A stretch of 41,206 nt of DNA, taken from contig JAFDDH010000046.1 of assembly GCA_019310975.1 (NCBI GenBank), positions 1 to 41,206 of the forward strand, in the 5' to 3' direction. The position numbers and the translations under genes are program-made. Positions 7,601-15,909 of this stretch are shown here, piece by piece (the stretch's first letter is position 1; every line of letters starts with the position of its first letter). Below the pieces are notes generated by a model. It had not been told where the DNA came from, did no database searches, and was given only the letters and a program-made list of their open reading frames with translations. The stretch is from Deltaproteobacteria bacterium. GTDB lineage: Bacteria; Myxococcota_A; UBA9160; UBA4427.

Positions 7601-8881
7601 GTGGCGGGTATATTGGACGTGACATCGGAGCTCTACGAGGGGACGCTCGACTGCGTGCACTGCGGTTTGTGCTTGAGCGATTGCCCGACTTATCTCGACA
7701 CCGGTCGCGAGACGAGCTCGCCGCGCGGGCGCATCTACCTGATGCGCGGCGTCGCCGAGGGCCAGATCGAGCTGGGCCCAGGTGTCGCCGACGAGCTGCA
7801 TCTCTGCCTCGGCTGCAGGGCCTGCGAGAGCGTGTGTCCATCTGGGGTTCGCTATGGGGCGCTACTCGAGCGCGCGCGCGAGCAGCTCGTCGACGCCGGT
7901 CTGCGCAAGGGGCAGGGCCCGCGGCTCGAACGGCTCCTGCTGCGCTCACTGCTGGCGCGCCCGGCGCGACTGCACGCCTTCATTTCCGCAATCGGAATCG
8001 TGCGCGCGCTGCGCTTGGACCGGCTCGCGCGTCGCTTGCTGCCGGCGGCGCTCGCGAACGCACAAGCGCTGCTCCCGCCAATCCCGCCTTCGCCGCTGCG
8101 CGCGCCGCTGCCGTCGTGGACGCCTGCAGTCGGTGAGCGGCGCGGTCGTGTCGCGCTGCTGGAGGGCTGCGTGATGCGCGAGCTCTACGGCGCGGTGGGC
8201 CGCGCGACCATCGCGGTGCTGACGCGCAATGGCTTCGAGGTCGTTGTGCCCGAGGGCCAGGCGTGCTGCGGTGCCCTACACGCCCATGCGGGCGACCTAT
8301 CCTTTGCTCGCAGTCTTGCCGAGCGCAATGTCGTCGCCTTCACCGAGCAGGGCGGCGCGCCCTACGACGCGGTGGTGACCCACTCGGCGGGCTGTGGGGC
8401 CGCCATGAAGGAGTCCGGCGGCTGGCTGCCCGGACGCAGCGACGGGCTGGCGGCACTCACGCGCGACATCTGCGAGTGGCTCGATGAGAGCGGGCTGGTG
8501 GCCGAGCCCGGTCGGCTCGAGCTGCGCGTCTGCTATGACGATCCCTGTCATCTCGTGCACGCCCAGGGGATCGCCGACGCCCCCCGGCGGCTGCTCTCCG
8601 CCATCCCGGGCCTCGAGCTTGTGCCGCATGCCGGCGCATCGGACTGCTGCGGAGCGGCGGGCACGTGGTCGCTCGGCCACCCCGAGATGTCGGCCCGCAT
8701 CCTCGACGCCAAGCTCGACGCCATCGAGGCGGCGTCCCCCGCTGTCCTGACAAGCGGTAATCCCGGCTGTCTCATGCAGCTGCGAGCCGGCGTGGAGGCG
8801 CGCGGTCTGGCGATCCGCGTCGCGCATCCGATCGAGCTCCTCGCCGAAGCCTACGGGATGGCGGTGCCCGGTCAGCGATAG
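7601..8881 (+). CDS. glcF: Glycolate oxidase iron-sulfur subunit GlcF
   Basis: This 426-residue protein carries electrons from the GlcDE flavins to the quinone pool. Two ferredoxin-type 4Fe-4S motifs are visible: C18, C21, C24, C28 (CVHCGLCLSDCP) and C69, C72, C75, C79 (CLGCRACESVCP). Two CCG domains follow: GCVMRELYG with ACCGALHAHAG, and DDPCHLVHAQGI with SDCCGAAGTWS. They probably hold a further cluster. GTG 7601 begins immediately after the glcE stop. The gene ends 10 bp inside the convergent lipoprotein gene (8872-8881), so the two transcripts overlap at their 3' ends. Confidence 0.93.
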   Translation: MAGILDVTSELYEGTLDCVHCGLCLSDCPTYLDTGRETSSPRGRIYLMRGVAEGQIELGPGVADELHLCLGCRACESVCPSGVRYGALLERAREQLVDAGLRKGQGPRLERLLLRSLLARPARLHAFISAIGIVRALRLDRLARRLLPAALANAQALLPPIPPSPLRAPLPSWTPAVGERRGRVALLEGCVMRELYGAVGRATIAVLTRNGFEVVVPEGQACCGALHAHAGDLSFARSLAERNVVAFTEQGGAPYDAVVTHSAGCGAAMKESGGWLPGRSDGLAALTRDICEWLDESGLVAEPGRLELRVCYDDPCHLVHAQGIADAPRRLLSAIPGLELVPHAGASDCCGAAGTWSLGHPEMSARILDAKLDAIEAASPAVLTSGNPGCLMQLRAGVEARGLAIRVAHPIELLAEAYGMAVPGQR

Positions 8882-11172
8882 AGGAAGGCGTCGGGTGTCT
8901 CCTTCGGCATCCGCCAGCGCGGATAGGCGCCGAGGCGGAAGTCCTGAAAGTCGCCCTGGAAGACCAGGTCGAAGGGCAGCACTGACTCGCGGCCACGCAC
9001 GAGCCCGTAGCGCTCGCGCATCGAGCGGTACACGTAGGTGGACTGCGCGGTAGGGCGGCGATCCGGCTTGGCGAGCAGCCCCAAGCGGGCGCGTTCGAGG
9101 AAGGCATCTCGGTCGCCGTCGGGTACCAGGCTGTCTTCCGGATCGATCAGCTGATTGCGCCGCGACATCTCGTCCAGCATGGCGGCGAGCTGGGCGAGGC
9201 GATCGGCGGATACGTCCCGGTAGCGCCTCTCGGGCGGGTCGTCCTCGTCGCCGGACTCGGCCACGAAATCGAAGCGCAGCGTTTGGCCACCCACGAAGGC
9301 CACTCCGTACGGGTGCAACTCGCCGTCGTGGATCTTGCCGTTCAGCAGCGCTGGATTCAGGCCGAGTGCCGAGCGTCCAGCAATGCGCGGGTTCTCCTTC
9401 AGGAAGCCGCGCGTCATGCGGATCATCTGAGGCGTAGCCTCCTCGAGCTCGCTGCGGACCTGCAGGCCCGCCTTCCGGCCCGACTCGGTCTCGGGGAACT
9501 CGCGCGTGGCCTCGCGCAGCATCCGGGTGCGCTGATCCGGGCGCCGGATCTGTGCCGCGTGCGTGAGCGCTTGTTCGGAGGTCTCTTCGGAGAGCTCGTG
9601 ACGTTTGTCCAAGCTGACCTCGGGCATGAAGTCGGCGAGCCGCAGGGCGGCGCCATGATTGCCCTGGCTCTCCTCGTAGTCGAAGAGCCAGCCCATGACT
9701 TCATGCGTATTCGGGCCATTCGGGCTGCGGGCGAGATAGCGGTAGCCGAGTACCGCGGTGGCTTTATGGAAGTCCGGTCCCTTGTTCCAGCGGCCGAAGA
9801 TCAGACGCAATGGGCTGGTGAGGATGGTCTGCGCGAGCCCCGGAGCCTCGAGCGCGACGGCGATCGGGCGCGGCAGGTTTGGATAGCGGCTGCGGAACGC
9901 GTAGTTGCCCATCACGCGCCACTTCACTTCTTCGCGGCGCTTGCGTGCTCGCAGCTCGCGGAACGCGCCATAGGGGTCCTGCCAGGGATCATCGACGAGA
10001 TGGCCGGCGTGACGCGCCATAGCGGAGCCATCCTGGCGCGCGAGCTTGGCCAGTGTCTCCCGGGCCGCGTTCTCGTAGCCGGCTTCCTGCTGCATCATGG
10101 CGAAGACGAAGCGCGCCTCGTCACGGCCCGGTCCATCCGCGCGTGATGCGAGATCGCGCACGCTCTGCTCGGATAGCGCCTTGCCGGTCGAGGACGTGAG
10201 CAGCAGCTCGACGGCCAGCGCGTGTGCGGGTGCATGGCGGGCGTCATGCGGTGTGTCGGCGGTCAGACTCCTGGAACGCAGCGCGCGCTCGACGGCTAGG
10301 TTCGCATCGGCCTGGGCGATGATCTCGTCGACTTCCTCGTTCGGTCCCCAATGGAGGGCGCGACTCGCCTCATAGATGGCGAACCGATTCTGGCCCCCGC
10401 GCAGCGCCCGACGGGCACTCTTGGTCCGCCGCCAGTGCATCGTCTCGACCAGCTTCTTCTGTGCGCCGGCGACCTGCTTCTGCACCTTCTCGGCATCCTC
10501 GGCGTCGGGGTGCAGTCGCAGGTACTGCTTGCGCAGCGCAAGCGCCTGGCGGTCGAATGTGTTCAGGGGCTCGTCGTTCGAGAAACTGGCCAGGTAGTTG
10601 GCGGCGCTCGTCGCAAGCGTGAGCGGTGCGGCCATTCCGCCGCTGAAGATCGCCTGTCCGGCGGGTTTCGAAGCTGCGTTGAAGGTGCGCGCCCAGTAGA
10701 CCTCCCAGGTGTCGCGCCGCCGCGCCCAGGCGAGGTCGAGGAGGTCGTCCTCCACCGCGATGTCGAGGCGCGCCTGCAGGGCAGGATCCGTCCCAAAGCC
10801 CGCCTTCAAATCCTTGCTGGCCTCGCGGTAGGCCTTGGGGTCATCCAGGGTCGCATGCGCGAGGTCCGTGCAGAGCGCCTCGAGGTCTTCGCCCTTGTGC
10901 ACGTCATCGGCGTGGCGCACATCGGTGAGCGCGGTCGACAGGCCCTGGCGATCACTCGCGAGGGCGGCTGCCGCCAGATCGGAAGCCGCGAGATCCGACT
11001 CCAGCGGGATCCAGGGCACACGCGGCGCGAGTGGCAGCAGGAAGTCGTTGCCCACCGGCGGCGGGCCGCTGCCCGAGCACGCGGCGAGAAGGATCGTCAG
11101 CGCGCATACGAGGCCGGTGCGCAGCCTTGCGCGGGCGTCGCCGCGCCCTGCTTTACGGCATGAAGCGGTCAC
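8872..11172 (-). CDS. Large predicted lipoprotein of unknown function
   Basis: This is a 766-residue protein with a lipoprotein signal: a basic N-terminus, the hydrophobic stretch LVCALTILLAA and a lipobox cysteine at about residue 32 (LLAACSGSG). It should be anchored in the envelope. No ATG fits; GTG 11172 was chosen because it places a normal signal peptide at the N-terminus. The body is helical and charged, somewhat like TPR/solenoid proteins (e.g. EEVDEIIAQADANLAVERAL). The C-terminal 150 residues look like a separate domain (GGQTLRFDFVAES, then LPFDLVFQGDFQDFRLGAYP). I recognise no family. The gene overlaps the smaller upstream lipoprotein gene by 20 bp and is the third member of a cimA-led operon, which suggests it works with that lipoprotein. 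Confidence 0.75.
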   Translation of the reverse strand: MTASCRKAGRGDARARLRTGLVCALTILLAACSGSGPPPVGNDFLLPLAPRVPWIPLESDLAASDLAAAALASDRQGLSTALTDVRHADDVHKGEDLEALCTDLAHATLDDPKAYREASKDLKAGFGTDPALQARLDIAVEDDLLDLAWARRRDTWEVYWARTFNAASKPAGQAIFSGGMAAPLTLATSAANYLASFSNDEPLNTFDRQALALRKQYLRLHPDAEDAEKVQKQVAGAQKKLVETMHWRRTKSARRALRGGQNRFAIYEASRALHWGPNEEVDEIIAQADANLAVERALRSRSLTADTPHDARHAPAHALAVELLLTSSTGKALSEQSVRDLASRADGPGRDEARFVFAMMQQEAGYENAARETLAKLARQDGSAMARHAGHLVDDPWQDPYGAFRELRARKRREEVKWRVMGNYAFRSRYPNLPRPIAVALEAPGLAQTILTSPLRLIFGRWNKGPDFHKATAVLGYRYLARSPNGPNTHEVMGWLFDYEESQGNHGAALRLADFMPEVSLDKRHELSEETSEQALTHAAQIRRPDQRTRMLREATREFPETESGRKAGLQVRSELEEATPQMIRMTRGFLKENPRIAGRSALGLNPALLNGKIHDGELHPYGVAFVGGQTLRFDFVAESGDEDDPPERRYRDVSADRLAQLAAMLDEMSRRNQLIDPEDSLVPDGDRDAFLERARLGLLAKPDRRPTAQSTYVYRSMRERYGLVRGRESVLPFDLVFQGDFQDFRLGAYPRWRMPKETPDAFLYR

Positions 11173-12181
11173 GGTCCACCACCAATGTGAAGGCCAGGAA
11201 GGCCTCGAGCTTGCGGGCCGCCTCGATCTTCTCGGGCGTGCCATCGTGAGAGGCCACGGACTGATAGAGGTGCGTGGCGGGATCGACGAGCTCCTGGAAT
11301 TTCGCGGGATCGAATTCGATGCTCTCGGCCGGTATCGCATCCACATACTCGTGGGCCAGATCGTCGAAGTAGGCGGCCAGGGCAAGGATGTGACGCAGTC
11401 GACGCTTGCTCGCGCTGTGCCGCTGCACGACGCGCCGCAGCTCGGCGACGGCGCGCAGGTGGCCGTCCGTGGTGTCGTGGCGGTGATGGACGAACCATGC
11501 GGCACGCACCTCGTCGGCACGCTCGATCTCCTCCTTGATGACGGCGGCGTAGTGGGTGCCCTGGGCCTCCTCGAGGAGGAAGGAGAGCAGCGCAATCCGC
11601 TCGTCGATCTCTGCCACCACCTGCTGGCCGTCCTGCACGGGCTCCGGCGAGTCGATGATCTCGCGCACGGGATCGGGCTCGGCGAGCGGATCCTGCAGAT
11701 CGATACCGATCGAGATGGCCTCATCGATCTGCTCGCAGAGGGAGGCGCTGCGACGCGCCTCGTCGGCGAGTGCGTCGTCGCGTCGCGCCGCCTCGCGATA
11801 GTGCTCGGCCGCCAGGTCATAGGCGCGAAGTCGCTCGAGGGAGCGGCCCTTCGCGAAGGCGATGACGGGCGACATATAGCCGCTGCGCAACTCGTCGGCG
11901 TGCAGGCGCTCGATGCTCTCGAGACGCAGCAGGGTGGAGCGGTACACGTTGCGGCCCGTGAAATCGGTGGCGGGCGGAAATCTGTAGGTGTCGTCCGGCA
12001 CGTGACGCCGCAGCACGGCGACCACCTCGATGACGCTCTCGCTCGGCCCATAGTGGGCCTCCATCTTCTTCGTCTTGGCCGTCTTGCAGCCTGCGTCGAG
12101 CATGCTCAAGGCGAGCCCCATCACCAGCAGGAACGCCCGGTGATCATGCTTGCTCGCTCGGCTCCGCAGAGCTTTCAGCAT
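11153..12181 (-). CDS. Predicted lipoprotein of unknown function
   Basis: This 342-residue protein has a long basic N-terminus, a hydrophobic core (FLLVMGLALSML) and a lipobox ending in C32 (MLDAGC). The mature protein is rich in acidic and basic residues with helical periodicity (about residues 60-300), suggesting a helical or coiled-coil envelope protein. It includes LRDLAAEHYREAARR-like segments that hint at TPR-style helices. No family is recognised. The start codon lies 4 bp after the cimA stop, and its 3' end overlaps the next lipoprotein gene by 20 bp. All three are therefore probably translated from one message. Whether the lipoproteins have any link to isoleucine synthesis is unknown; tight spacing alone does not show a shared function. 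Confidence 0.75.
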   Translation of the reverse strand: MLKALRSRASKHDHRAFLLVMGLALSMLDAGCKTAKTKKMEAHYGPSESVIEVVAVLRRHVPDDTYRFPPATDFTGRNVYRSTLLRLESIERLHADELRSGYMSPVIAFAKGRSLERLRAYDLAAEHYREAARRDDALADEARRSASLCEQIDEAISIGIDLQDPLAEPDPVREIIDSPEPVQDGQQVVAEIDERIALLSFLLEEAQGTHYAAVIKEEIERADEVRAAWFVHHRHDTTDGHLRAVAELRRVVQRHSASKRRLRHILALAAYFDDLAHEYVDAIPAESIEFDPAKFQELVDPATHLYQSVASHDGTPEKIEAARKLEAFLAFTLVVDRDRFMP

Positions 12182-12185
12182 CTGC

Positions 12186-13826
12186 TCAGGCCTTCTTGCC
12201 CGCCGTGGGCTTGCGAGCGACCCGCTTCGTGCGCCCGGTGCGTTTGCCGCTCTTCGACTCCGCGCGCCCCGCGATCGCGTTGAGCATCTTCTCGGTGGCG
12301 ATCACGGCGGCCGCCATCTGGTCGGAGTCGACGCCGATGGTCGAGAAGGTCTCGCTCTGGTTGGCGCGGCGGCCGGGGGTCGGAATCTCGCGTCGCCAGG
12401 TAACCTGTGTCTCCACCAGCGCGCCGGTCCGGCCACCGGGTGGGATTCGCACCTTGAAGTCGTCGAGCTTGGGGATCTCGAGGTCGAAGGCTTTCGCAGC
12501 CTTGCCCAGCGCGTTCATGAAGGCGTCATAGCCACCGTCGCCGCTGGCCTCGGCCTTCTCGATATTTCCGCGATAGGCGAGTGTGACCGCCGCATAGGGG
12601 GCCTCGTCGCTGGCGACGCCCACGCGATAGTGCTCGACCCGCAGGAGCTGGTCCTCGGGCGTCTTCAGCACATCTGCGATGATATAGGGCAGGTCCTCGG
12701 GCGAGACGACGTGCTTCTTGTCCCCGAGCTCGATGATGCGCTTCAGCACGACCTCGCGATCCGCCGCCGGTAGCTCGATGCCGAGGTTCGCGAGATTGTG
12801 GTCCAGCGAGGCCTTGCCCGAGAGCTTGCCGAGTGCGTATCGGCGCGCGCGTCCGAAGCGCGCCGGTGCCAGCCGGCTTGCGTAGAGGTCGCCCTTGGCA
12901 TCACCGTCGGCGTGGATTCCCGCGGTCTGTGTGAACACGTCGCGTCCGACGATCGGAGCGTTGGCGGCCAGATCCTTGCCGCTGAAGGTTTCCACCAATC
13001 GCGCCGCGGCGTTCAACCGATTCTCGTTCTGTCCCGTGCGCTTGTCTGTATGGTCGTGAATCGCCGCCACGACCTCTGAGAGCGAAGAGTTGCCGGCTCG
13101 CTCGCCCATCGCGTTCACGCTGGTATGGACGCCCCGTGCTCCGGCCTGCACGGCTGCCAGGCAGTTCGCGGTGGCCAGCCCGTAGTCGTTGTGACCGTGA
13201 TACTCGAAGTCGACATTGGGCCAGGTCTCCACCATCAGGCCGATGTAGCGAGTCACGCCGGCCGGCGACAGGATGCCGAGAGTGTCTGGCAGGTAGATGC
13301 GAGCGACACGCAGCTCGCGCAGCCGCTGCACCATGGCGAACACATAGTCGAAGGACTCGCGTACGCCGTTCGACCAGTCCTCGAGGTAGACATTCACGCT
13401 GAAGCGCTTGCGCCGCGCGTAACGGATCGTCTTCTCGACCCGCGCGCGATGCTCCTCGGGGCTGAGGCCGAGCTGGGTTCGGCAGTGGCGCTCGGAGCCT
13501 TTGGTGAGCAGGTTCAGCACCTTGCCGCCCGCACCGGCGATCCAGTCCACCGAGGCTTGGCCGTCGCAGTAGCCGAGCATCTCGACCCTCTGGATGACGC
13601 GGGCCCTGCGGGCCCAGTCGGTGATCGCCCGAGCGGCCTCGTGCTCGCCCTCGGATACACGCGTCGAGGCGATCTCGATGCGGTCGACCTCGAGATCGAG
13701 CAGCAGCAGACGCGCGAGCTGGAGCTTCTCCGCCGGCGTGTAGGACACGTCCGGCGTCTGCTCGCCGTCGCGCAGTGTCGTGTCCATGATCGAGATGTGG
13801 TCGGGCGAGCCCGCAGCTGATTTCAT
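12186..13826 (-). CDS. cimA: (R)-citramalate synthase, Leptospira type
   Basis: This 546-residue enzyme should condense pyruvate with acetyl-CoA to (R)-citramalate, the first step of threonine-independent isoleucine synthesis. The N-terminal HMGL-like TIM barrel begins with MDTTLRDGEQTPDVSY and includes NVYLEDWSNG, YLPDTLGILSP and the metal site HGHNDYGLATAN. The C-terminal LeuA-type dimer (feedback) domain includes EGDGGYDAFMNAL-like and RIPPGGRTGALVETQVTW segments. Recalled Leptospira CimA shares DVFTQTAGxHADGD, RFGRxRxYALGKL and the regulatory-domain motifs, so CimA is preferred over LeuA or homocitrate synthase. ATG 13826 follows AGGAAT; an open extension upstream is rejected. A lysine/arginine-rich tail of about 25 residues is added at the C-terminus. 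It heads an operon with two lipoproteins. Confidence 0.85.
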   Translation of the reverse strand: MKSAAGSPDHISIMDTTLRDGEQTPDVSYTPAEKLQLARLLLLDLEVDRIEIASTRVSEGEHEAARAITDWARRARVIQRVEMLGYCDGQASVDWIAGAGGKVLNLLTKGSERHCRTQLGLSPEEHRARVEKTIRYARRKRFSVNVYLEDWSNGVRESFDYVFAMVQRLRELRVARIYLPDTLGILSPAGVTRYIGLMVETWPNVDFEYHGHNDYGLATANCLAAVQAGARGVHTSVNAMGERAGNSSLSEVVAAIHDHTDKRTGQNENRLNAAARLVETFSGKDLAANAPIVGRDVFTQTAGIHADGDAKGDLYASRLAPARFGRARRYALGKLSGKASLDHNLANLGIELPAADREVVLKRIIELGDKKHVVSPEDLPYIIADVLKTPEDQLLRVEHYRVGVASDEAPYAAVTLAYRGNIEKAEASGDGGYDAFMNALGKAAKAFDLEIPKLDDFKVRIPPGGRTGALVETQVTWRREIPTPGRRANQSETFSTIGVDSDQMAAAVIATEKMLNAIAGRAESKSGKRTGRTKRVARKPTAGKKA

Positions 13827-13934
13827 CGATTCCTGCCTGACGTTGGCCGGGTGGGGGAGCCGCTCGTGCTCGCCGGGTGGCGCCGGGCGCGGCAGCCGGA
13901 AGCGAGATCCCAGGGGGTCATCGGAGGGGTTTTC

Positions 13935-13963
13935 AGGGTACAGAGGGGTCGTTCCACTGTCTA
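13935..13963 (-). promoter_or_regulatory. Candidate sigma-70-type promoter of the cimA operon
   Basis: Read on the minus strand, TAGACA (13963-13958) is followed after exactly 17 nt by TACCCT (13940-13935). This resembles TTGACA-N17-TATAAT. Transcription would begin near 13928 and leave a leader of about 100 nt before ATG 13826. The leader is very GC-rich with several CCGG-containing inverted segments, but I see no clear attenuator or riboswitch. Confidence 0.4.
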
Positions 13964-14103
13964 GGCGGGTGATCCGAGACGGGTCGGGCTCCTGGCTCCT
14001 GGCAGTCCGAGACACCGCCCGGGGCTGCGAGGGTCCATCATCGGCCCGCCAGGCGTACGCTCGTCGCTACACTGCCGCCCCCAACCTTCTCGGAGCCCCC
14101 ACA

Positions 14104-15093
14104 ATGGACGACCCGCGCGCGGATGGCCGTCCCCCGCCGGTCCCCGCCAGGATCCTCGCCCTGGGCCCGTCGGCCGCCGGGCAGCGCCTCGACCTCTTCC
14201 TCGTCGCCGAGCTCTCGCTCTCCCGCGGCCAGGTGCGCCGCTTGCTGGACCGCGGCGCCGTCAGCCTGGACGGCCGGTCGCTCGGTCTGCGCGACAAGGG
14301 TCTCCGCCTGCCGGAATCCGGTGCGCTCGCCGTGGAGGCGTTTCGTTCCGGGACCGACGCCCGGGCTCGGCCCCCCGAGCCGGGCGCGCAGGCGCCCGTC
14401 ATCGTGGCCTCGGGGCCGGGTTGGCTGGCGGTCGACAAGCCGGCCGGCATGCCGGTCCACCCGCTCGGCGAAGAAGAGACCGGGACGCTGCTCGGTCACC
14501 TCCTCGCCCGGCATCCCGAGATCCATGGGATCGGCGAGGGCGGCCTGCGCAGCGGTGTCGTGCACCGGCTCGATGTCGACACGTCCGGTGTCATGCTCGT
14601 CGCCACCGACGCCAAGAGCTGGGGGCGGCTGCGCGGGGCCTTCCAGGCGCATCGCGTACGCAAGGTCTATCGAGCGCTCGTGCAGGGCGACCTGGATCCG
14701 CCGGGCGGTGTGCTGGATATGGCGCTGCCGCTCGTCGTGGCGAGGCACAGACCCGCGCACGTGCGGGTCGCGACACCCGCTGAGGTCGAGCGTGGACGCG
14801 CGCGCGAAGTCGTCCAGAGGGTTTTGCGACTCGCCAAGCTGGAAGGAGCGACACTGATCGAGGTACATCCTCGGACTGGCTTCCTGCACCAGATCCGTGC
14901 GACCCTCGCGCACCTCGGCCATCCGCTCGTCGGTGATCGCCGATATGACGCGACCGACGACAAGAGCGGCGCCCGCCGCCACATGCTGCACGCCGCCGAG
15001 ATAGAGCTCGAAGAGATCCACGCTCTAGCGGGCGAGCCGCTGGACTTTCGCGCCTGCCTGAGGGCGCTTGGGGGCGAAGAAGGCATCCTCTAA
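14104..15093 (+). CDS. RluA-family RNA pseudouridine synthase
   Basis: This 329-residue enzyme isomerises uridine to pseudouridine in rRNA or tRNA. An S4 RNA-binding domain lies at about residues 28-60 (RLDLFLVAELSLSRGQVRRL). The catalytic domain has VDKPAGMPVHP at about 110-120 and the signature HRLDVDTSGVMLVATD at 154-169, with D157 as the catalytic aspartate. GFLHQIRATLAHLGHPLVGD near the C-terminus is also typical of the RluA/RluD group. Its exact target (RluA, RluC, RluD or another) cannot be decided. ATG 14104 has GGAG 8-11 nt upstream; TACACT at 14068-14073 is a possible -10. The frame is open further upstream across the cimA promoter region, which I judge to be spurious. Confidence 0.92.
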   Translation: MDDPRADGRPPPVPARILALGPSAAGQRLDLFLVAELSLSRGQVRRLLDRGAVSLDGRSLGLRDKGLRLPESGALAVEAFRSGTDARARPPEPGAQAPVIVASGPGWLAVDKPAGMPVHPLGEEETGTLLGHLLARHPEIHGIGEGGLRSGVVHRLDVDTSGVMLVATDAKSWGRLRGAFQAHRVRKVYRALVQGDLDPPGGVLDMALPLVVARHRPAHVRVATPAEVERGRAREVVQRVLRLAKLEGATLIEVHPRTGFLHQIRATLAHLGHPLVGDRRYDATDDKSGARRHMLHAAEIELEEIHALAGEPLDFRACLRALGGEEGIL

Positions 15094-15273
15094 GGCCCCC
15101 TGCCGCCTCGCGCAGGAGAGTCCGGATTCGCTTGCCATCGCGTCGTGTCAGCGAGACAATTGCCTCGAACGAATTGGCGCTGACCGGATCTCGCCCGGTT
15201 CCCCTCTCGCGTTCCTCATGCAGCCGCTCTCCCTGTCACGGCCTGGCTCCGGACGGCGGGGAGGAGCACGAGC

Positions 15274-15741
15274 ATGATCGCACGACGTCTCAAATGGTAT
15301 CTCGATTCGCACGGGGTCGACTATGACCTCGTCCATCACACGTACACGCCCACCATGGCGGAGACCGCGGAGGCCGCCCATATCCCGGCGGGCCGAGTCG
15401 CCAAGTGCGTCCTCTTCGAAGACGAGCGTGGCTACGTGCTGGTGGTGGTGCCCGCCTCGTGTAGAGTCGAACTCGAGGCGCTCGATCAGGCGCTGGGTCG
15501 GCACCTCGAGCTGGCCACCGAGGACGAGCTCGACCAGATCTTCGAGGGCTGCGGGCACGGCGCGCTGCCACCCATCGGCGCCGCGTACAACATCCCGATG
15601 GCGATCGATCAGAGCCTGCTGCGCTTGGCGGATGTCTACTTCGAGGCCGGCGACCACGAGGAGCTCGTGCACGTGAACGCAGCGGGCTTCCGTGAGCTGC
15701 TCTTGGGCGCAAGGCCGGGCAAGTTCAGCCGGCCGCACTGA
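15274..15741 (+). CDS. YbaK/EbsC-type aminoacyl-tRNA deacylase domain protein
   Basis: This 155-residue single-domain protein belongs to the YbaK/ProRS-insertion editing family, which hydrolyses mischarged aminoacyl-tRNA in trans. Visible family features are TAEAAHIPAGRVAKCVLFED with the conserved lysine at residue 44, the HGALPPIG loop that shapes the substrate pocket, and a C-terminal ADVYFEAGDHEELVHV segment. A strong GGGGAGGAG Shine-Dalgarno sequence precedes ATG 15274. It lies alone between a pseudouridine synthase and a CoA-transferase. The window also encodes a ProRS that appears to carry its own editing insertion, so this protein may deal with a different mischarged tRNA or a different amino acid. 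Its substrate is not predictable by eye. Confidence 0.85.
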   Translation: MIARRLKWYLDSHGVDYDLVHHTYTPTMAETAEAAHIPAGRVAKCVLFEDERGYVLVVVPASCRVELEALDQALGRHLELATEDELDQIFEGCGHGALPPIGAAYNIPMAIDQSLLRLADVYFEAGDHEELVHVNAAGFRELLLGARPGKFSRPH

Positions 15742-15909
15742 TCCCGGCGCGTAGATCCGGGAGCTTGCCGGGGCCCGGTGCTGCGTCGGCGAGCACGTCG
15801 AGCGTCGTGTGAGCCGCCTGCTATTCGTGCGGCTCGGCGGCTTGCGATTGGGTAGCGTGGGCGGTCCGAGCGCACAGTTCCGTGCCGAGCAAGGAGGAGA
15901 CCGGGCCCC

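Noticed and set aside
13827-14103. N-terminal extensions of cimA (to 14015) and of the pseudouridine synthase (from 13780)
   Set aside because: Both would run through the shared upstream region; the shorter starts have family-like N-termini, ribosome sites and a candidate promoter between them.
15742-15762. TCCCGG/CCGGGA inverted repeat after the YbaK gene as a terminator
   Set aside because: Only 6 bp of stem with a 9-nt loop and no T-run; similar short GC palindromes are frequent by chance in this sequence.
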